This document shows, in pieces, positions 10,486 to 23,079 of a DNA stretch of 64,000 bases; the first letter of the stretch is position 1; each line of letters opens with the position of its first letter. The notes below the pieces were generated by a model. It saw only the letters and a list, made by a program, of their open reading frames with translations. It ran no database searches and was not told where the DNA came from. The DNA is from Adiantum capillus-veneris (Eukaryota > Streptophyta > Polypodiopsida > Polypodiales > Pteridaceae), in NCBI GenBank assembly GCA_014529385.2, contig CM043960.1:23448896-23512895 (forward strand). Reading direction: 5' to 3'. The translations under genes were made by a program, and so were the position numbers.

Positions 10486-11917
10486 GAGCTCCTCATGAAG
10501 CTGTCTGATGCATGCAAGAGTAAGGACCAACAATTGACTGAGTGACCAACAAACTTTTAATCACTACTTAGTCAACAGTCCAAAAGATCCAAGTGCAACT
10601 AGATGTAGCCAATGCCTCCTTGCAGTAATCCAAGCAAAGAATTAATGACCAAGCGGCATTTTTGAGACAGATAAGGGAAAACCCTGCCGTAGCTTCACTC
10701 AAGGGAACAAAAGAACCTCAAACTTGCGTTGAAGCTTGAACAAGCACAAAGAGGAGACCTTACATTAATGCGGGTACAAAGAGAAGAGCAACTGCTCAAG
10801 GAGATAGAAGATTTGAAGAGAGCCAACAAGCTGCTGAGAGAAGGACATACAAAAGCTCAAGAGGTGGCAGGAACCTCCAAACATCTGATCATAGACATAC
10901 CATCAGTCTCCTTTGCAGATATGGAAACACAACCATCAGAAGGGTTAGCAGGAGATTCGAAGTTTCAAGTACCAATCACGGAAGAAGAACAAATGCTAAT
11001 GGTTTAGCTTTCTAAAGCTGAAGGGCTGCACTGAAAAAGTAGATTGTCTAGGAAGTAAATGTTGAATGGAAAGCAATAATGGATTGGGAGTTGAGAGTTC
11101 TTCATTTAGTCAATGTAACTCAGCTCACTCCCAACCAAATCAATTCTCAACTGCTGTACCCATTGATAAAGGTGGAGCTATTGCAAGTTAAGAAAGACTT
11201 TACAAGGATATGTAGGCAGAAGACTCATATGCTCTCCACCCAAAATGGAGAAAGAACTGGCTCAACAAGAACTCTAGATACCTACAAGAGCACCTGCAGC
11301 AATACAGAAGGACCCCACATTCTGTCCTGTACCAAGGGTAAGGACGTGGTAGGCACATGACGCATTGAGGAAGAGGAGACCAACTTGGCTCAACTATCAA
11401 AGACTGCCTGCTCTAGAGTAGGGACTACCGATGGAGGAATACATGGTGAAAACCCTAAGAGGCACCATGAACTTCTTCAAAAGTCTACCTGACCCTCATG
11501 TGCTATGCTCTATAAAATCTACCGAATGCTGTTTACATGCATTCAAGCTTTTCATGAGCATGAGCAAGAAATAGCCACATGGATGTCTTTTCTAGAAGGC
11601 AACAAAGGTCTATGCTATGACTTGAGTGGACAACCCTCAGAAGAAGTCCTCTACGGCTTCTACGCCAAATGCACGTTCCTGCCATCAAGCAATATTTTGG
11701 CATTTGAAGAGGCATTTTATACAGGATTCTTCACATGGAGGACAAAGATTTTTGGGCCAGTGATCAACAACGTCACATCAAGGTTTGTTGGCTATTTAGC
11801 CATCGAACTTAAAAACAAAGTCACCATGCAGTTTTTGCAAGTCCCTGACAAAGAAAGACAAATCAGATATGAGAAATCTCTACACGTGCTTAAAGACCGT
11901 CTCGCCAGCCGTTAACC
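10486..11917 (+). pseudogene. Element B accessory ORF, part 2, with conserved C-terminal region
   Basis: Continues the ORF cut at 3918. A coiled coil at about 10729-11007 (EEQLLKEIEDLKRANKLLRE) is followed by degenerate sequence. The C-terminal region starts near 11427 with EEYMVKTLRGTMNFFKSLPD, then runs through HEHEQEIATWMSF, YAKCTFLPSS and FEEAFYTGFF and ends DRLASR* at 11913-11915. The same landmarks, in the same order, occur in element D (YMVQNLKGVINMMKEIPD; YARVMFLPS; FEEAFMTGFF), also just before its polypurine tract. That independent match is the best evidence of a real, selected protein. I recognise no family; it is not a known enzyme motif. Confidence 0.65.
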
Positions 11918-11964
11918 TGAAGACTACTTAAGTCCATGAAGTTGTGTAAAGGGACGACACAGTC

Positions 11965-11977
11965 AAGGAGGGGGGAA
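11965..11977 (+). promoter_or_regulatory. Element B polypurine tract
   Basis: AAGGAGGGGGGAA directly precedes TGTTAGCAGC, the start of the 3' LTR. Confidence 0.8.
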
Positions 11978-12360
11978 TGTTAGCAGCAAGCTCACCCATG
12001 TATCATTTTTTGGGAGCTTTTATTGTAAAAACACTTATTCTTTTGATAAAGCGGAAATATTGTAACTCCTATTTTTTGAATGGATATTGTAATCAATGAG
12101 CCGGGGCTATAAGCTCCAGATTGTATCAACTTATCCTTAGTTAGAGCTCCCAGATTATTAGTTTTTGACCACAAAAACCTTGGCTAAGGTATAAAGGCCA
12201 ATTTTTGTATGTTATTTTTCAAGTTTTTGGATAAGAAATACACAACATGAGCTAACGGCGCTCACTTCTCTATTTCTTGTGCTTCCTACTCCCTTTTCGG
12301 TTGTCACATTGCAGTGCCGTTTGTTGCATTGCAACCGTAGGTAAGAGATCTACGCATTGA
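11978..12360 (+). repeat. Element B 3' LTR (right end uncertain)
   Basis: Starts TGTTAGCAGCAAGCTC after the polypurine tract. It contains a TATA-like GGTATAAAGGCC at about 12187-12198. The partner LTR lies outside the window, so the right boundary near 12.3-12.4 kb is a guess. Confidence 0.55.
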
Positions 12361-13041
12361 CATAAACATTTCATGGTAAACTGTAGCTTTTAGCGTCGCC
12401 GACCCGCGGCTTCATTATAAGTAGGAATTTAAGCTAGGGAATCACATAGTAAGCATAGGCGGGGTATTGGAGCATCATTGCTAAGCATTAAGATGCATTC
12501 TGGGTCAAAAACGACTAGGTCAAAAACTCACTCATGTTAATAATTGTGATTTTTGTACTTGACCTAAAGTGAGATTTGAGACCATAAGCAGGTGTGCTTA
12601 GGTCTTATATACATGTCCTAGAAGTTTTGTAACATTAGGATGTCGTTTGATGTTGTAACATTCATGATTTGTTTGCCAATTAGGGACTAGCTTTTGGTGA
12701 CTTTGGTCATTTGAGTGTAGCTTGTGTAAGATGCGAGTTGTATATTGTTTTCCAAGAGATTGACAACCTCTTATAGCCTCTATGCACTAGTTGAGTCAGC
12801 TTCGTCCCATGGATTGACAATTATGTTCGTGGTTCTCGCTATGTCTGCAATAAGATAGGAGTGAGGTTAGAAGCCTGTCCCCCATCCTAGTACCATAGGG
12901 TGGCCTAGGGTACACTTGGAGAACCATTTTGTTGGCACCCTTTGGACGTAGGACCATAGGGTAGAGGGGACTCTATGGCTCTAGGTCCATATGGGTATAT
13001 TAATATCTATTTTGTCTAAATATATGTCATTCTTTTTACAG
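12361..13041. other. Unassigned sequence with CCATAGGGT-type motifs, ending in a splice-acceptor-like site
   Basis: No coding seen. From about 12880 it carries several CCATAGGGT and CTATGGCTCTAGG words like those of the large array at 16-20 kb. It ends CTTTTTACAG at 13032-13041, a good acceptor for the following reading frame. Confidence 0.4.
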
Positions 13042-13578
13042 AAAATATCTCAAAAAAGAATGTCAAAGTCAGTTGATACAACAAGCTCAACAACAAGTTC
13101 TTGGTATCTAGATTTTCACTTGCCAAATGGTGGAAGTGATGAAAAATTCCACTTTTTCTTTCAAGATAAAGAGCAATTGCCCTTCAAAGACTGTGGGATT
13201 GTTAATGAGATAAAGAAAGATTCTTCAAATCTTGAAATGTCTCCATGAATTGGAGTAAATCTACTCAATGGTGACTCCTACTTGTTGGAGCCTCTGGCCT
13301 TTGATCAAAAGTTGGTGAAGGTTGATTATGATGGAGTGACAACAATGACAAAAGCAGGGTGGGTGGAGCTTCAAGACGACACTCCAAGTGGGAACTTCAT
13401 AGACATATATATTGAGGGCTTTAAGAAGGTCACTCAATATTTAGGTAAATTGAGCAACACAAAAAGCAAAAGAATGAAGATACACGTAAAGCAAGCCAAG
13501 CTAAGACTCTCAAGGAGAGTCGCACTCCCTCACTTGGAGACAATAGTAGAAATGTGGCCAAAGAAAATATTTCAATAA
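13042..13578 (+). pseudogene. Unrecognised intron-containing gene remnant, segment 1
   Basis: A single frame begins exactly at the acceptor AG and runs about 178 codons with one stop (MSP*IGVNLLNG, TGA at a likely CGA). Residues such as SSWYLDFHLPNGGSDEKFHF and GDSYLLEPLAFDQKLVKVDY look like a folded globular protein, not low-complexity retroelement sequence. No family recognised. With the segments at 13.6-15.7 kb it appears to be a multi-exon gene copy. Position between palindrome-rich repeats suggests either a decayed host gene or a transposon-captured one. Confidence 0.5.
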
Positions 13579-13639
13579 TACCGTTACAAACTCAAGAAGC
13601 AGGAGATTCTAGTGGACTTGCAACCCTAACAGCTGAAAC

Positions 13640-14056
13640 CCCCTCAGTGTGGCTGTGGTTGTGGACTCAATGTCCTTAGCTGTGTTGGACTCTATTATAC
13701 AGCCCAAAGAAAAAGATCTTGACAAAGAAGTTGCCAAAACTTCTAAGAGTGGGCTAAATGGATACGTTGGAATTGCACACTATTTTAAACATGGTGTGCA
13801 ATTTACCCAATTGATCGCAGTTGAGCAATGCAACCTTGCACCAGATGGCTATAAATGCAGACCATTGTCAGGTGTGTATGTGAATTACCTCTTGAAGCAA
13901 TTTGTAGGGCACTCTAGGCCAGTGTCCAATTTGTAGGGCACTCTAGGCCAGTCTCCAATGTAGCATACTTGATGCCGTATACCCCAATTACAAAAATGCC
14001 TTTACAAACAACTGAAGTGCATGGAGACAAGCTTTATCTAGTCATCATTCCATCAT
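13640..14056 (+). pseudogene. Gene remnant, segment 2, broken by a 28-bp tandem duplication
   Basis: Frame with SGLNGYVGIAHYFKHGVQFT, GYKCRPLSGVYVNYLLKQF and, after a frame change, SNVAYLMPYTPITKMPLQTT and DKLYLVIIPS*. The break falls at a tandem copy of GTAGGGCACTCTAGGCCAGT (13904 and 13932), which shifts the frame. Product unrecognised. Confidence 0.5.
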
Positions 14057-14138
14057 AGCGGCTATATCTTTTTTGCATAACAACAACACTAAGTAGGCTT
14101 TGAGAAAAGAGTTCTAGAAGTTTAAAACTACAAGGATA

Positions 14139-14795
14139 TTGGTAGATGCTCCCAAAGAGGCTGCTGTTCGAATATCCAAAATGGAGAACATGGAGAGAAT
14201 AACAACAATGAAGCACCAGCCTTATGTGGAGGTCTTGAAGCATGGTCGTATTCAGTGGCTTGCACATTCTAAACCAACAAAACCCAAGGCAGGAGTTCCT
14301 ATTGGTCATCCGAGTCGAGCACCTTGGGATGTAAGTTCCACTTTCCTATGCTCGTTTTTGTTACAAATATGTTTTGAAATAAAGTTAATTTCCTTTTCTT
14401 TATTTTGAAGGCCTTTGTAAATGTGGCAAACATCACGTTCAACCATAAATCATTTGCCAACAAAGAAGCATACATGGTCATATACAATGATGAAATCTAC
14501 GATGAGTGGATAAACATCTTAGAGAAACATCAGACATCAGCTGCTCGTGGGCGGCAACCATGCATAACAACCTTTAGATGCCTACACGGTTTAGAAGATA
14601 ATGATGTCAAGCTACTACAACAGGAGTTGATAGAAGAGAAGATCTGCTTAGTGAAGCAACCACATCAAGCAGGCATGCTCGACCTCACTGCATGTGCAAC
14701 GAGCTTAAAGCAGATGAGGGTTTTTGAGCCTCAAATGTTGATGGCATTTAAAGAGCTAGATCCATCAACAACATCAATTACTTCATGGGATGAAT
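14139..14795 (+). pseudogene. Gene remnant, segments 3 and 4, around an 80-bp intron
   Basis: The frame at 14139-14330 ends SRAPWD at a donor GAT|GTAAGT. An 80-bp T-rich intron (14331-14410) ends TATTTTGAAG. The next frame continues in phase 0 as AFVNVANITFNHKSFANKEA and runs to another donor-like AAT|GTAAGT at 14796. Both splice signals and the preserved phase argue for genomic DNA of a real gene, not a cDNA copy. Product unrecognised. Confidence 0.55.
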
Positions 14796-14858
14796 GTAAG
14801 TCTCATTATAGCTTTACTGATTAAATCTAAATATCTCTCTTCACGAACTGTACGCAAT

Positions 14859-15686
14859 GGCTAAATCTCCTGCTACAAAAAGCAAAGGAGAAAGAGCCAA
14901 TTCCTGAGATCACTAGGGGATAAGTGCAGTGGATCATTGCACAAAAGAATGGCACTTCTAGTTTGCAATTCATTTTACCATGGACAATCAAAAGTGTTGG
15001 AAAGAATTTGGAAGGCATTGAGTTTCTCTGTAATGAGAATAGCTCTACAATTTGTGTTGGTGTATGTATCATAGATACAACACAGAAAAGTCTTACATCT
15101 AGTTGTTGGAGTGCTGTCCAATTTGGTAAAGTAATTGATGGAATATGTGGGGTATCACATAAACTATCAGAGTTTTTAATTGCTGGCTTAGTCAAGTATC
15201 AGCATGCTGCTTCCCTAGAGAAGGAAATTTTTGAAAAAGCTAAATGGTATGAAATGCATGTTCTACCTTTGAGCTCCTTAATGGGATCATAGACCGTCCA
15301 AACATATGTGCTCTTCGTCAAGTAGTTTTTGGGGTTTGGGCATTCTTCAGTCAAGGAGAGCAGTACACCAACTACTCTACTCTTTGCATCAACAACGACA
15401 AGTATGATGCTGTGACCACGGCCATAGCTTTTTTTGTGCATTGTGCAATCAAATGCATCCGTGGCAAAGAAGACGATCAAGTAATAGAAATCTTCTCATT
15501 AGGCTTTGGGACTAAAGAGGCACCACACCAATAGAGAAATGTGATATCAGCTGCATGTACTAGCGATCAAATGACGCAATTAGAATCTCTTTGCCATTCC
15601 ATAGTGGAAGAAGACCTTAATCTTAGAAGATGGGCAAGTGTGAATACCACAGAGAAAGCCAATGCTAAGGAGTCAGAGGAATAAGA
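14859..15686 (+). pseudogene. Gene remnant, segment 5
   Basis: Frame QWLNLLLQKAKEKEPIPEIT, one TAA (likely CAA), then SLQFILPWTIKSVGKNLEGI, WSAVQFGKVIDGICGVSHKL, a frame change near 15.27 kb, FELLNGIIDRPNICALRQVV and EDDQVIEIFSLGFGTKEAP, to an acidic tail. The antisense reading at 15199-15480 is a shadow. No clear acceptor AG upstream of 14859. Product unrecognised. Confidence 0.45.
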
Positions 15687-15983
15687 AATTGAAGAACCAT
15701 TGGATGCAAGTGCTGATGCCACTCTAGAAATTCTATAGGAAACAGGTTAAGCTAGCCACCCATGAAATTACATCGATGATATTTAGATCATTATTTTTAT
15801 CATTTTATTTTATTTTTCCCATCTCAAATCCACCCATGATGTTAAAAACATTAATGTTTGGTTTGTTATTTTTCTCAATTTTTTTCTTTGAAAAAAATGT
15901 GAACTTATGAGTTTGAGTTTTTTCACAATAAATGAATTAGACTTAAGTGTATGATATTATATGGACATGTTGTGGAAAATAGA

Positions 15984-15985
15984 AT

Positions 15986-16028
<43 letters not shown>

Positions 16029-16049
16029 GTATATATATATGTGTATATA

Positions 16050-16086
<37 letters not shown>
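15984..16086. repeat. (TA)n tract
   Basis: About 100 bp of alternating AT with a few G/C interruptions, at the left edge of the palindrome-rich region. Confidence 0.95.
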
Positions 16087-16088
<2 letters not shown>

Positions 16089-16139
16089 TCATAAGATATA
16101 TTATGTAATACTTTAAAGTTAAGTGATCATATGAGGTTT

Positions 16140-19100
16140 GGGAAGAACACCCTATCGCTTAAGAATCATAGAGTTCTATGTAGACATGGCACCCTATGGC
16201 CCTAGGGCCATAGAATCCCCCAAAAGAAAATGGGATACCCTACAACCTTACAGACGGAGGGTGATTATATAGAGTCTCTAAAAGGGCACATAAGAATTTG
16301 GGCTACTCTATAGCCTTAGGGCCATAGGGAGTCAACATAGAATCCCCCAAAAGCATTTGGGCTACCCTACAACCTTACAAAAATAGGGTGATTACATAGA
16401 GTCTCTAAATAATTTGGGCTACTCTACAACCTTAGGGCCAGACAACCAAATTTACATACAAGGTTATTAAGAACCTTGAGAAAAGTAAATGTGTTATTGA
16501 ATTTAATAATATAAGAAATAATTATTTGTGATCATGTGACTTTATTATCAAGAAAACCATGAAATTGAAGACTCAGCATTTAAAATGAGCACCTACAAAG
16601 CTATTGTTGATTCTCTTTTCAATGCTTCCATTTGCACTTTGAAGCTATTGTTAGTACTATTTGTACTTTTCTCTTTCCATAAGGGCATAGATTATTGTCA
16701 AATTCCAAACTCCTTTTATAGTCGACACTTGCAAGGGACCCTATGATCTTGAGGCCATGAGGGTGGCATGGTTTAGGCATCACATGTTTTTAGCATATTT
16801 GGATGTATTATGTGATGGTCCAAGTGACACTTAAGAAGTCAAAATAAATAGGGTCTATGTAACACTACAGACTCTTATGTTTAAATCATACCATGCTATG
16901 GTCAAACCATACAAGGGGCACCCTATTTTCCTTGGTCCATAGGGTCCCAATATAGAGCCCCTATAGATACAGTTAGGTCACCAATGATATTGGGGCCATT
17001 AAGTACTCCTTATTTATATATAGTACATTAAGATGTTACAGCACAGGGCACCTTTGCCACCCTATGGCCATAAGTCCATAGGGTTGTCTAACTAACATAA
17101 AGGGAACCCTTTGACACCATGATCTATGTTATGTTGAGGAAAAAGATCAAAGGGTTGTGGCGAGATGACCAAAATGTAACCTATGTCCAAAGGCTATAGA
17201 TTTTTCATTTTCTCTACAAGGCACTCCATATAGTCCTTATAGCCAAAGGGCTATAGGATGGTACATATATAAATCATTATACAATATTAGGACTATAATT
17301 CGCTCTCTATTTATAACCTATAGAAAATCATTTTTTTAATGGTCCTAATTCCATAAAAAGGCATATTTTTGGCTTTCATAGAGTCTTAAAAATATCTACA
17401 AAGAGCATCCTATGGCCACTAGGCCATAGGCTAAAATGTGGGTTTCTTCTAAAACCTATTATCAACACCCATGTATCAAAGCATACCATGCTATGGTTAT
17501 TAAACCATACAAAGGACACCCTATTGCCCTCTTCCATCCTATGGCCATAAGTCCATAGGGTTGTCTAACTAAAATAGAGGGAACCCTTTGGCACTATGAT
17601 CAAGGGGTTGTGGTGAGATCACCAAAATGTATCCTATGCCCAAATGCTATATATTTCTTCTAGTTCTCTATAAGGTACCATATAGGTCCTATAGCCCTAT
17701 GGCTATAGGGTGGTACGTATATAAATCATTCTAAAATCTTAGGACTATAATTTCCTCTCCTTTGATACCTATAAGAAATCATTTTTGTATGGTCCTAGTT
17801 CCATAGAAAGGCATATTTTTGGCTTTCACAGAGTCTTAAATATATCTACAAAGAGCATCATTTGGCCCTTAGGCCATATGGTAAAATTTGGGTTTCTTCT
17901 AGAAACCTATTATCAACACCTTTGTATTCAAAAATATAGAGTAAACCTTATGGCCCTCTGCCTTTAGGGTTCCAATATACTTATACATAAAAATAAGGCC
18001 ACAATCCCTTAGGCTCAAAACAAAGCATGTTATGGTCATAAAGATCATATAGAGGGTACCCTATGGCTCCACGGCTAAAGGATGCCAATATAGATGCTCT
18101 AGAAGGACATTTAGTCTACCCATTACCCTTGGGGCCATTGGATACTCTGGAAATATATTACATTATTCTCTTAAAAGGCACCTTGGCTACCATATGGACT
18201 TAGGAAAATAAGTTTCTAACAAACATAGAGGGCACCTTTGTCTTTAGGATCTACATAATGCTAAGTAAATAGGCAAAGGAGTTGTTTCATTAAAGTATAT
18301 AATTTGTCCCAAAGGCTATTTATTATTTCTCTTTATGTATAAAGTACTTCATAAGTTCCCTATGGACCTAGCGCCATACAATGGTACATGCAAAGACCAA
18401 CTTATGGCCCTAGGGCCATAGGGTGCTACAAGAAAAAAGTACCCTATAATGTTGAGGTTATAGAGTTCTCTCTATTCTATACCTACAAAAAGTACCCTAC
18501 AATTCTAAGGTTGTGGACTACTTCGTACATGTCCTTTGGCCTAAGGGCTATAGGGTGACACATGCAAAAAGTACTCTACTACAATCCTAAGGTTATAGAG
18601 TTCTCTCTATATTATACCTACAAACAAATCCTATCTCTATGGTCCTAAAGCCAAAGATAGCAATATTTTATTCTCTCATAGATTTTTTAAAATGCCTAAA
18701 AAGAGCCACAGGATGATATGGTTTTCATGAAGAAACTTACTATCACATCCACCGCTCTAGGGAAAATCCTTTAGCTCTTGGGCCACATGGTGCAAATATA
18801 GAGGTGCATCCTACATACCTAAGTATATAAAGTTATCTCTAATTTATATCTATAAAAACTCCTATCCATATAGACATAAGGCCATGAAAAGGTGTATTAT
18901 AGGCTTTTGCAAACTCTTAGTTAAACCCATGATTAATATCATGTGTCCCAAAAAATATAGGATATCAATCTAACAGCTCTCCAAGAGCATTTAAGCCATT
19001 CAAAGGCACCTAAATGGGAACCATGGTAGTCCTATGGCCATAGGGCCATATGATCTCTCAGTGGAACAAAGGAAAGCCTATGGCACTTGAGATTATGTAT

Positions 19101-19860
19101 TGGCACCCTATGGCCCTAAGGCCATATGATCTCTCTTTTGAAACAAGGGAAACCTAAAGCACTTAAGCCCTATGGCTCTAGGGTCATTACAATAGACATA
19201 AAACTATGGCCCTTGAGCTTATACATTGGTACCCTATGATCCTAGGTCCATATGATCGCTGATTCAAATAAAGGGCACTCTATGGACCTAGGATAGAAGG
19301 TGGCCTAGGTGTCAATGTAAAACCTCTTTAAAAGCATTTAGACCATTCTAGTGTGCCTACATGGTCACCATGTTAGCCCTATGGCCCTAGGGTCATTGAG
19401 CTTATACATTGGCACCATAGGTCCCTAGGGCCATATGATCTCTCATTAGAATAGAGAAAACTCTATGGACCTTGAGCCCTATCACCCTAAGGTCATAGAA
19501 TCTTTCATTACAATAAAGGTTAACCTATGGACCTCAACTTTATACATTGGCACACTATGGTCCTATGGGCCATATGATCTCTCATTAGAATAGAAGGCAA
19601 CCTATAGCCCTAGGGACAAAGGGTGGCCTAGGAGTCAATGTAAAAGCTCTCAAATGGAGGGAAACTTATGGCCCTTGAGATTATACATTGGCACCCTAGG
19701 GCCATAGAAACTCTTATCAAAATAAAGGACAACCTATCATCCTAGGGGTAGAGGGTGGCCTAAGTGTCAATATAAAATCTCTCAAAGATCATTTAGGCCA
19801 TTCAAGGGCACCTACATGGGCCATGGCAACTTTATGGGACTAGGGCCATAGGACTTCTGA
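16140..19860. repeat. Palindrome-based degenerate repeat region (about 3.7 kb)
   Basis: Words such as CCTATGGCCCTAGGGCCATAGG, whole or half, recur dozens of times, roughly every 40-100 bp in AT-rich filler. The core CTATGGCCCTAGGGCCATAG is a perfect 20-bp palindrome (16194-16213); an 18-bp perfect form lies at 18403-18420. Longer units are superimposed: about 130 bp at 16.2-16.45 kb, about 480 bp at 17.05-17.95 kb, and units with CCATATGATCTCTC at 19.0-19.85 kb. No coding. A related patch lies at 12.88-12.99 kb. Confidence 0.8.
17041..17945. repeat. Tandem pair of about 480-bp units within the palindrome region
   Basis: The order CCATAGGGTTGTCTAACTAA, GGGAACCCTTTG, GGGTTGTGG-GAGAT, GGCATATTTTTGGCTTTC and CCTATTATCAACACC is found at 17.07-17.47 kb and again at 17.54-17.92 kb. 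Confidence 0.8.
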
Positions 19861-19920
19861 TTGGAATAGATGGCAATATGGATAAAGAGGACACATATCT
19901 AAATGATATAAATAAATAAT

Positions 19921-19924
<4 letters not shown>

Positions 19925-19996
<72 letters not shown>
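19925..19996. repeat. (GA)n tract at the outer end of an element S LTR
   Basis: About 36 GA units run straight into GAGGTCCCC, replacing the TGT that begins the other LTR copy (24824). The expansion has erased this end of element S and its flank. Confidence 0.95.
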
Positions 19997-19997
<1 letters not shown>

Positions 19998-22305
19998 CCC
20001 CTCCCCGTCTCACCTTGATGGATCTGGAGGACAACTGACGGTCGCTAGATCCTAGGCAGAGACAAACAAAAATTGGTTAAAAAGAAACCAGTGGATGGTC
20101 TCTCATCACTTAGTGAGTTGAGTCCAAGCCACCAGTGAAAGGAATCTAGCTCCGCTCCACAGGGGAAGCATAACTACATACTATTGGTCCTAATCTCATC
20201 TTCCAGAGGAGAAGAAACCTCGGTGCCTTTTTCCTCGTAGCTTTTAGAGGCCCCTTACACCGAGTTCCTGCTGCTTTGGCATAATAAGATATCTAATTTT
20301 GTACTCTATCACACAGGGCAAAGAGGTCCCGACGGCTGATCAGGACCACCTGTCTCGTAGGCTTTGACAACCTGAGCCAAGCCCCCACTTTCCACCCGCA
20401 CTCACACAGAGTCTTTGTGTGGCCTAATTACTAACACATTGTTGTTCAACATTTACGGTTCCTTTATATTTCCTTGACACAAGTTCCTTAAGACAATTCC
20501 CTTCAATCAAGAAGAATCAACATCAAAACATATCTTTCCTAGGAAAAGGTACTCAACAACAATACTTCATTAAAAATTCCAGTGTCCTGGAGTCGTGAGG
20601 ACCTCCAGCGAGTGTTAACTCCACCCATTGTCAACTGGACACCCATACAACCAGTCCATGATCCACCCAATTCCTGGAGTAACTCTCTGGGTAAAATCAT
20701 GTATCCACCGCATCAAAAGCAACCCAAGGACATATCCATCGCATAAAGAGCAAGTCGTGGATTTAGCTCCTACGATAACTTTGCGAGCTACTGCCCTGTG
20801 ATCAATAGGGGGTTTAGACTAAGTCGACATTGGAATAATGAACGAAATTTGGTTGAGATAATTCTTCCTAGAAATCATTCTTTCCTACCTCAAAACAGTC
20901 TTTCCATAAAGCATTTCTTTCCTATTTAATTTAAACTAAAATTTAGAAAAAAAGCATTAAAGTACTAATGCCGTTGTCTCAGATGTCCAACTTATTTTGG
21001 GGAAGTTTAGACATTCCTAAAGTTATCGTAATGCAATGCTTACGTAAGGTACAAAATAATATCCATCGTACCTCATGAATTTCCTCTTCGATGCCTCGTA
21101 AGATGGCCATATTTTCTTCTCTCATTGGTGCTTTACCGTTGTTCGCTATGTTGCTAGTTTTCGCCTCGCGGTTGTTAGCACCACCAAAACGTGTCCTCTT
21201 GGGGGCCATATCTCACTACTTTGGGTTAGAAAAAATCCAAAGAAAGAAAGGCTAAAATATGGTATCAAGTAACCATATCAACAATGATTTAGGCATCCAC
21301 AAGGATTAGGAAAAAGAGTACCTAATCTTACTCATAACAATACTCTACATCTAAGAGAGTGCAATGAAATGCTTTTAAGCCATAGCTTTCCTCAAGTAGA
21401 AGCTAATTTGAGTTATGGTTAATCACTCATAAACTTATGTAAAGCAACATTGACAAGGGGGAAACTAGTTAAGATTAATTGACATGCTGTTATGCACAAG
21501 TGATTTAGAGTAAAAGAATTCTTTTCCTAATTAGGTCTCTAATGTTACATAGAAAGGAGGGTAATTCTTCCCTAATCTAGTCACTTGACCATGAATGAAG
21601 AAAACAAACTTATCATAAACACAATGCGTAATCTTTACCATAATATTACCATAACTACATCCACCATATGCAATATAGGAATCACATCCATACATCACTT
21701 TTGACTCATCAATACTATGTACAATGTATGCTTATAACCATGCATAGACTTGGATAAAAGAGAGGATCAAAATCTACTTTACCATGCATAAATATGTGCA
21801 ATTAGATTAGTGCATATAGAACTCTAATCATACATAATCTTTAATGCACAAGGGAACAATTAAACATTAATTATACATAATTAAGAGAATTTAGATCTAG
21901 TTGAGAGATTAGGGTAGCTTTAGTGCTCCTTAATCCGGCAAGGAAGGGAATGATCAATAGGTAAGAGTCTATTGATAATCACCCGCATTAATACACACTA
22001 TGGAGTGAAAATTATGCTGTAACCAGCTAGCAAAAATAATAGAATAGGGTAGGCTCAACATAGGTCCTCTAGAGAGAAGAGGCTATGGAGCAAATAGAGT
22101 AGCATAACTTGAATTAATCACCTTGATTAAGGCTCCTTGTGTGTGCTAATTGATGTAGGTAAGCTCCTCCAATGGAAGCTCCGGTAGTAGCACCTTCTTC
22201 TAAGACTTGGGGGTTGTGTGTCTACTAGAGAGGGGTGAGATACGGTTATATAGGCATCCCCGTCAAGGAGGGTCGATTTGCCTTGCTAAAATGGGAATTA
22301 GAAGG

Positions 22306-22396
<91 letters not shown>

Positions 22397-23079
22397 CAAG
22401 TGCCATGCCAGGTGTGGGATTTCCCTAGTGAGGTGTCCTCACTTGCCCATCTCACTTGCCTATGCTCCCTCTCTCTCTTTCTCTCTCTCACACACTTACA
22501 AAAATTTATTTCCACAAGGGGAGGTAGCACTAGCCTTTTGCTATTTTGAGGGGGTGTGGTGTCCTAAGCCCATGCTCCATTGCCCATATTGGGCCACACC
22601 TCACTCTTTGACCCATGCGTTACCTTATCTAAGCCATGCTTAGTTCCCATGCTACACTCTCCATGCCTAACCTAACACTTGTCACAAGACTAGCTATACA
22701 CATGACGCATGGCCATACATGATGGGGACACATGCCCATGCATACCCATGACTATGCCTGCACATCCATGCCCATGCATACCCATGCATGCACATCCACA
22801 TTCATGCCATACATACCTTAGAAAATGCTAACCTCAGGCTAACTAGACTTATACTAACCCAAATTCAATTATGAAACTTGCTAACTCGAGATAAACCTAC
22901 AGGTAACAGATGAGACTACTGCCATGAATAGAAACCTCCGATGTCCAGATCCTATTTTTAAGGAAACCAGGGTCGGGGTACAGTTTGACGAGCCGGTCTA
23001 CCCTAGACAATACCGGGGGTCAAAAACTTTTGGAAATTTTTCACAAAAATTGAATTTGACCAAAATAAAAAGTCTTCCA
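19993..23079 (-). repeat. Element S 3' LTR (minus orientation)
   Basis: Matches 24824-27948 along its length. It carries a (CA) tract of about 43 units at 22309-22394, where the other LTR has about six units (27271-27283). It lacks a block of about 120 bp near 26.64-26.77 kb of the other copy. It retains the 46-codon gag start frame at 21209-21072. Confidence 0.85.
22309..22394. repeat. (CA)n expansion inside the element S 3' LTR
   Basis: About 43 CA units. LTRs are identical on insertion, so this length difference arose afterwards. Confidence 0.95.

Noticed and set aside
15199-15480. Minus-strand ORF of 93 codons
   Set aside because: Antisense to the better supported plus-strand gene remnant, which continues through it.
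16140-19860. CRISPR-like array
   Set aside because: The repeats are degenerate palindromes with irregular spacing and no uniform spacers, and the context is a plant nuclear genome.
19840-20034. Ser-Leu repeat ORF
   Set aside because: Translation of the (GA)n tract; no start context, no domain.
22207-22549. His-Thr and Cys-Val repeat ORFs on both strands
   Set aside because: Translations of the (CA)n microsatellite inside the element S LTR.
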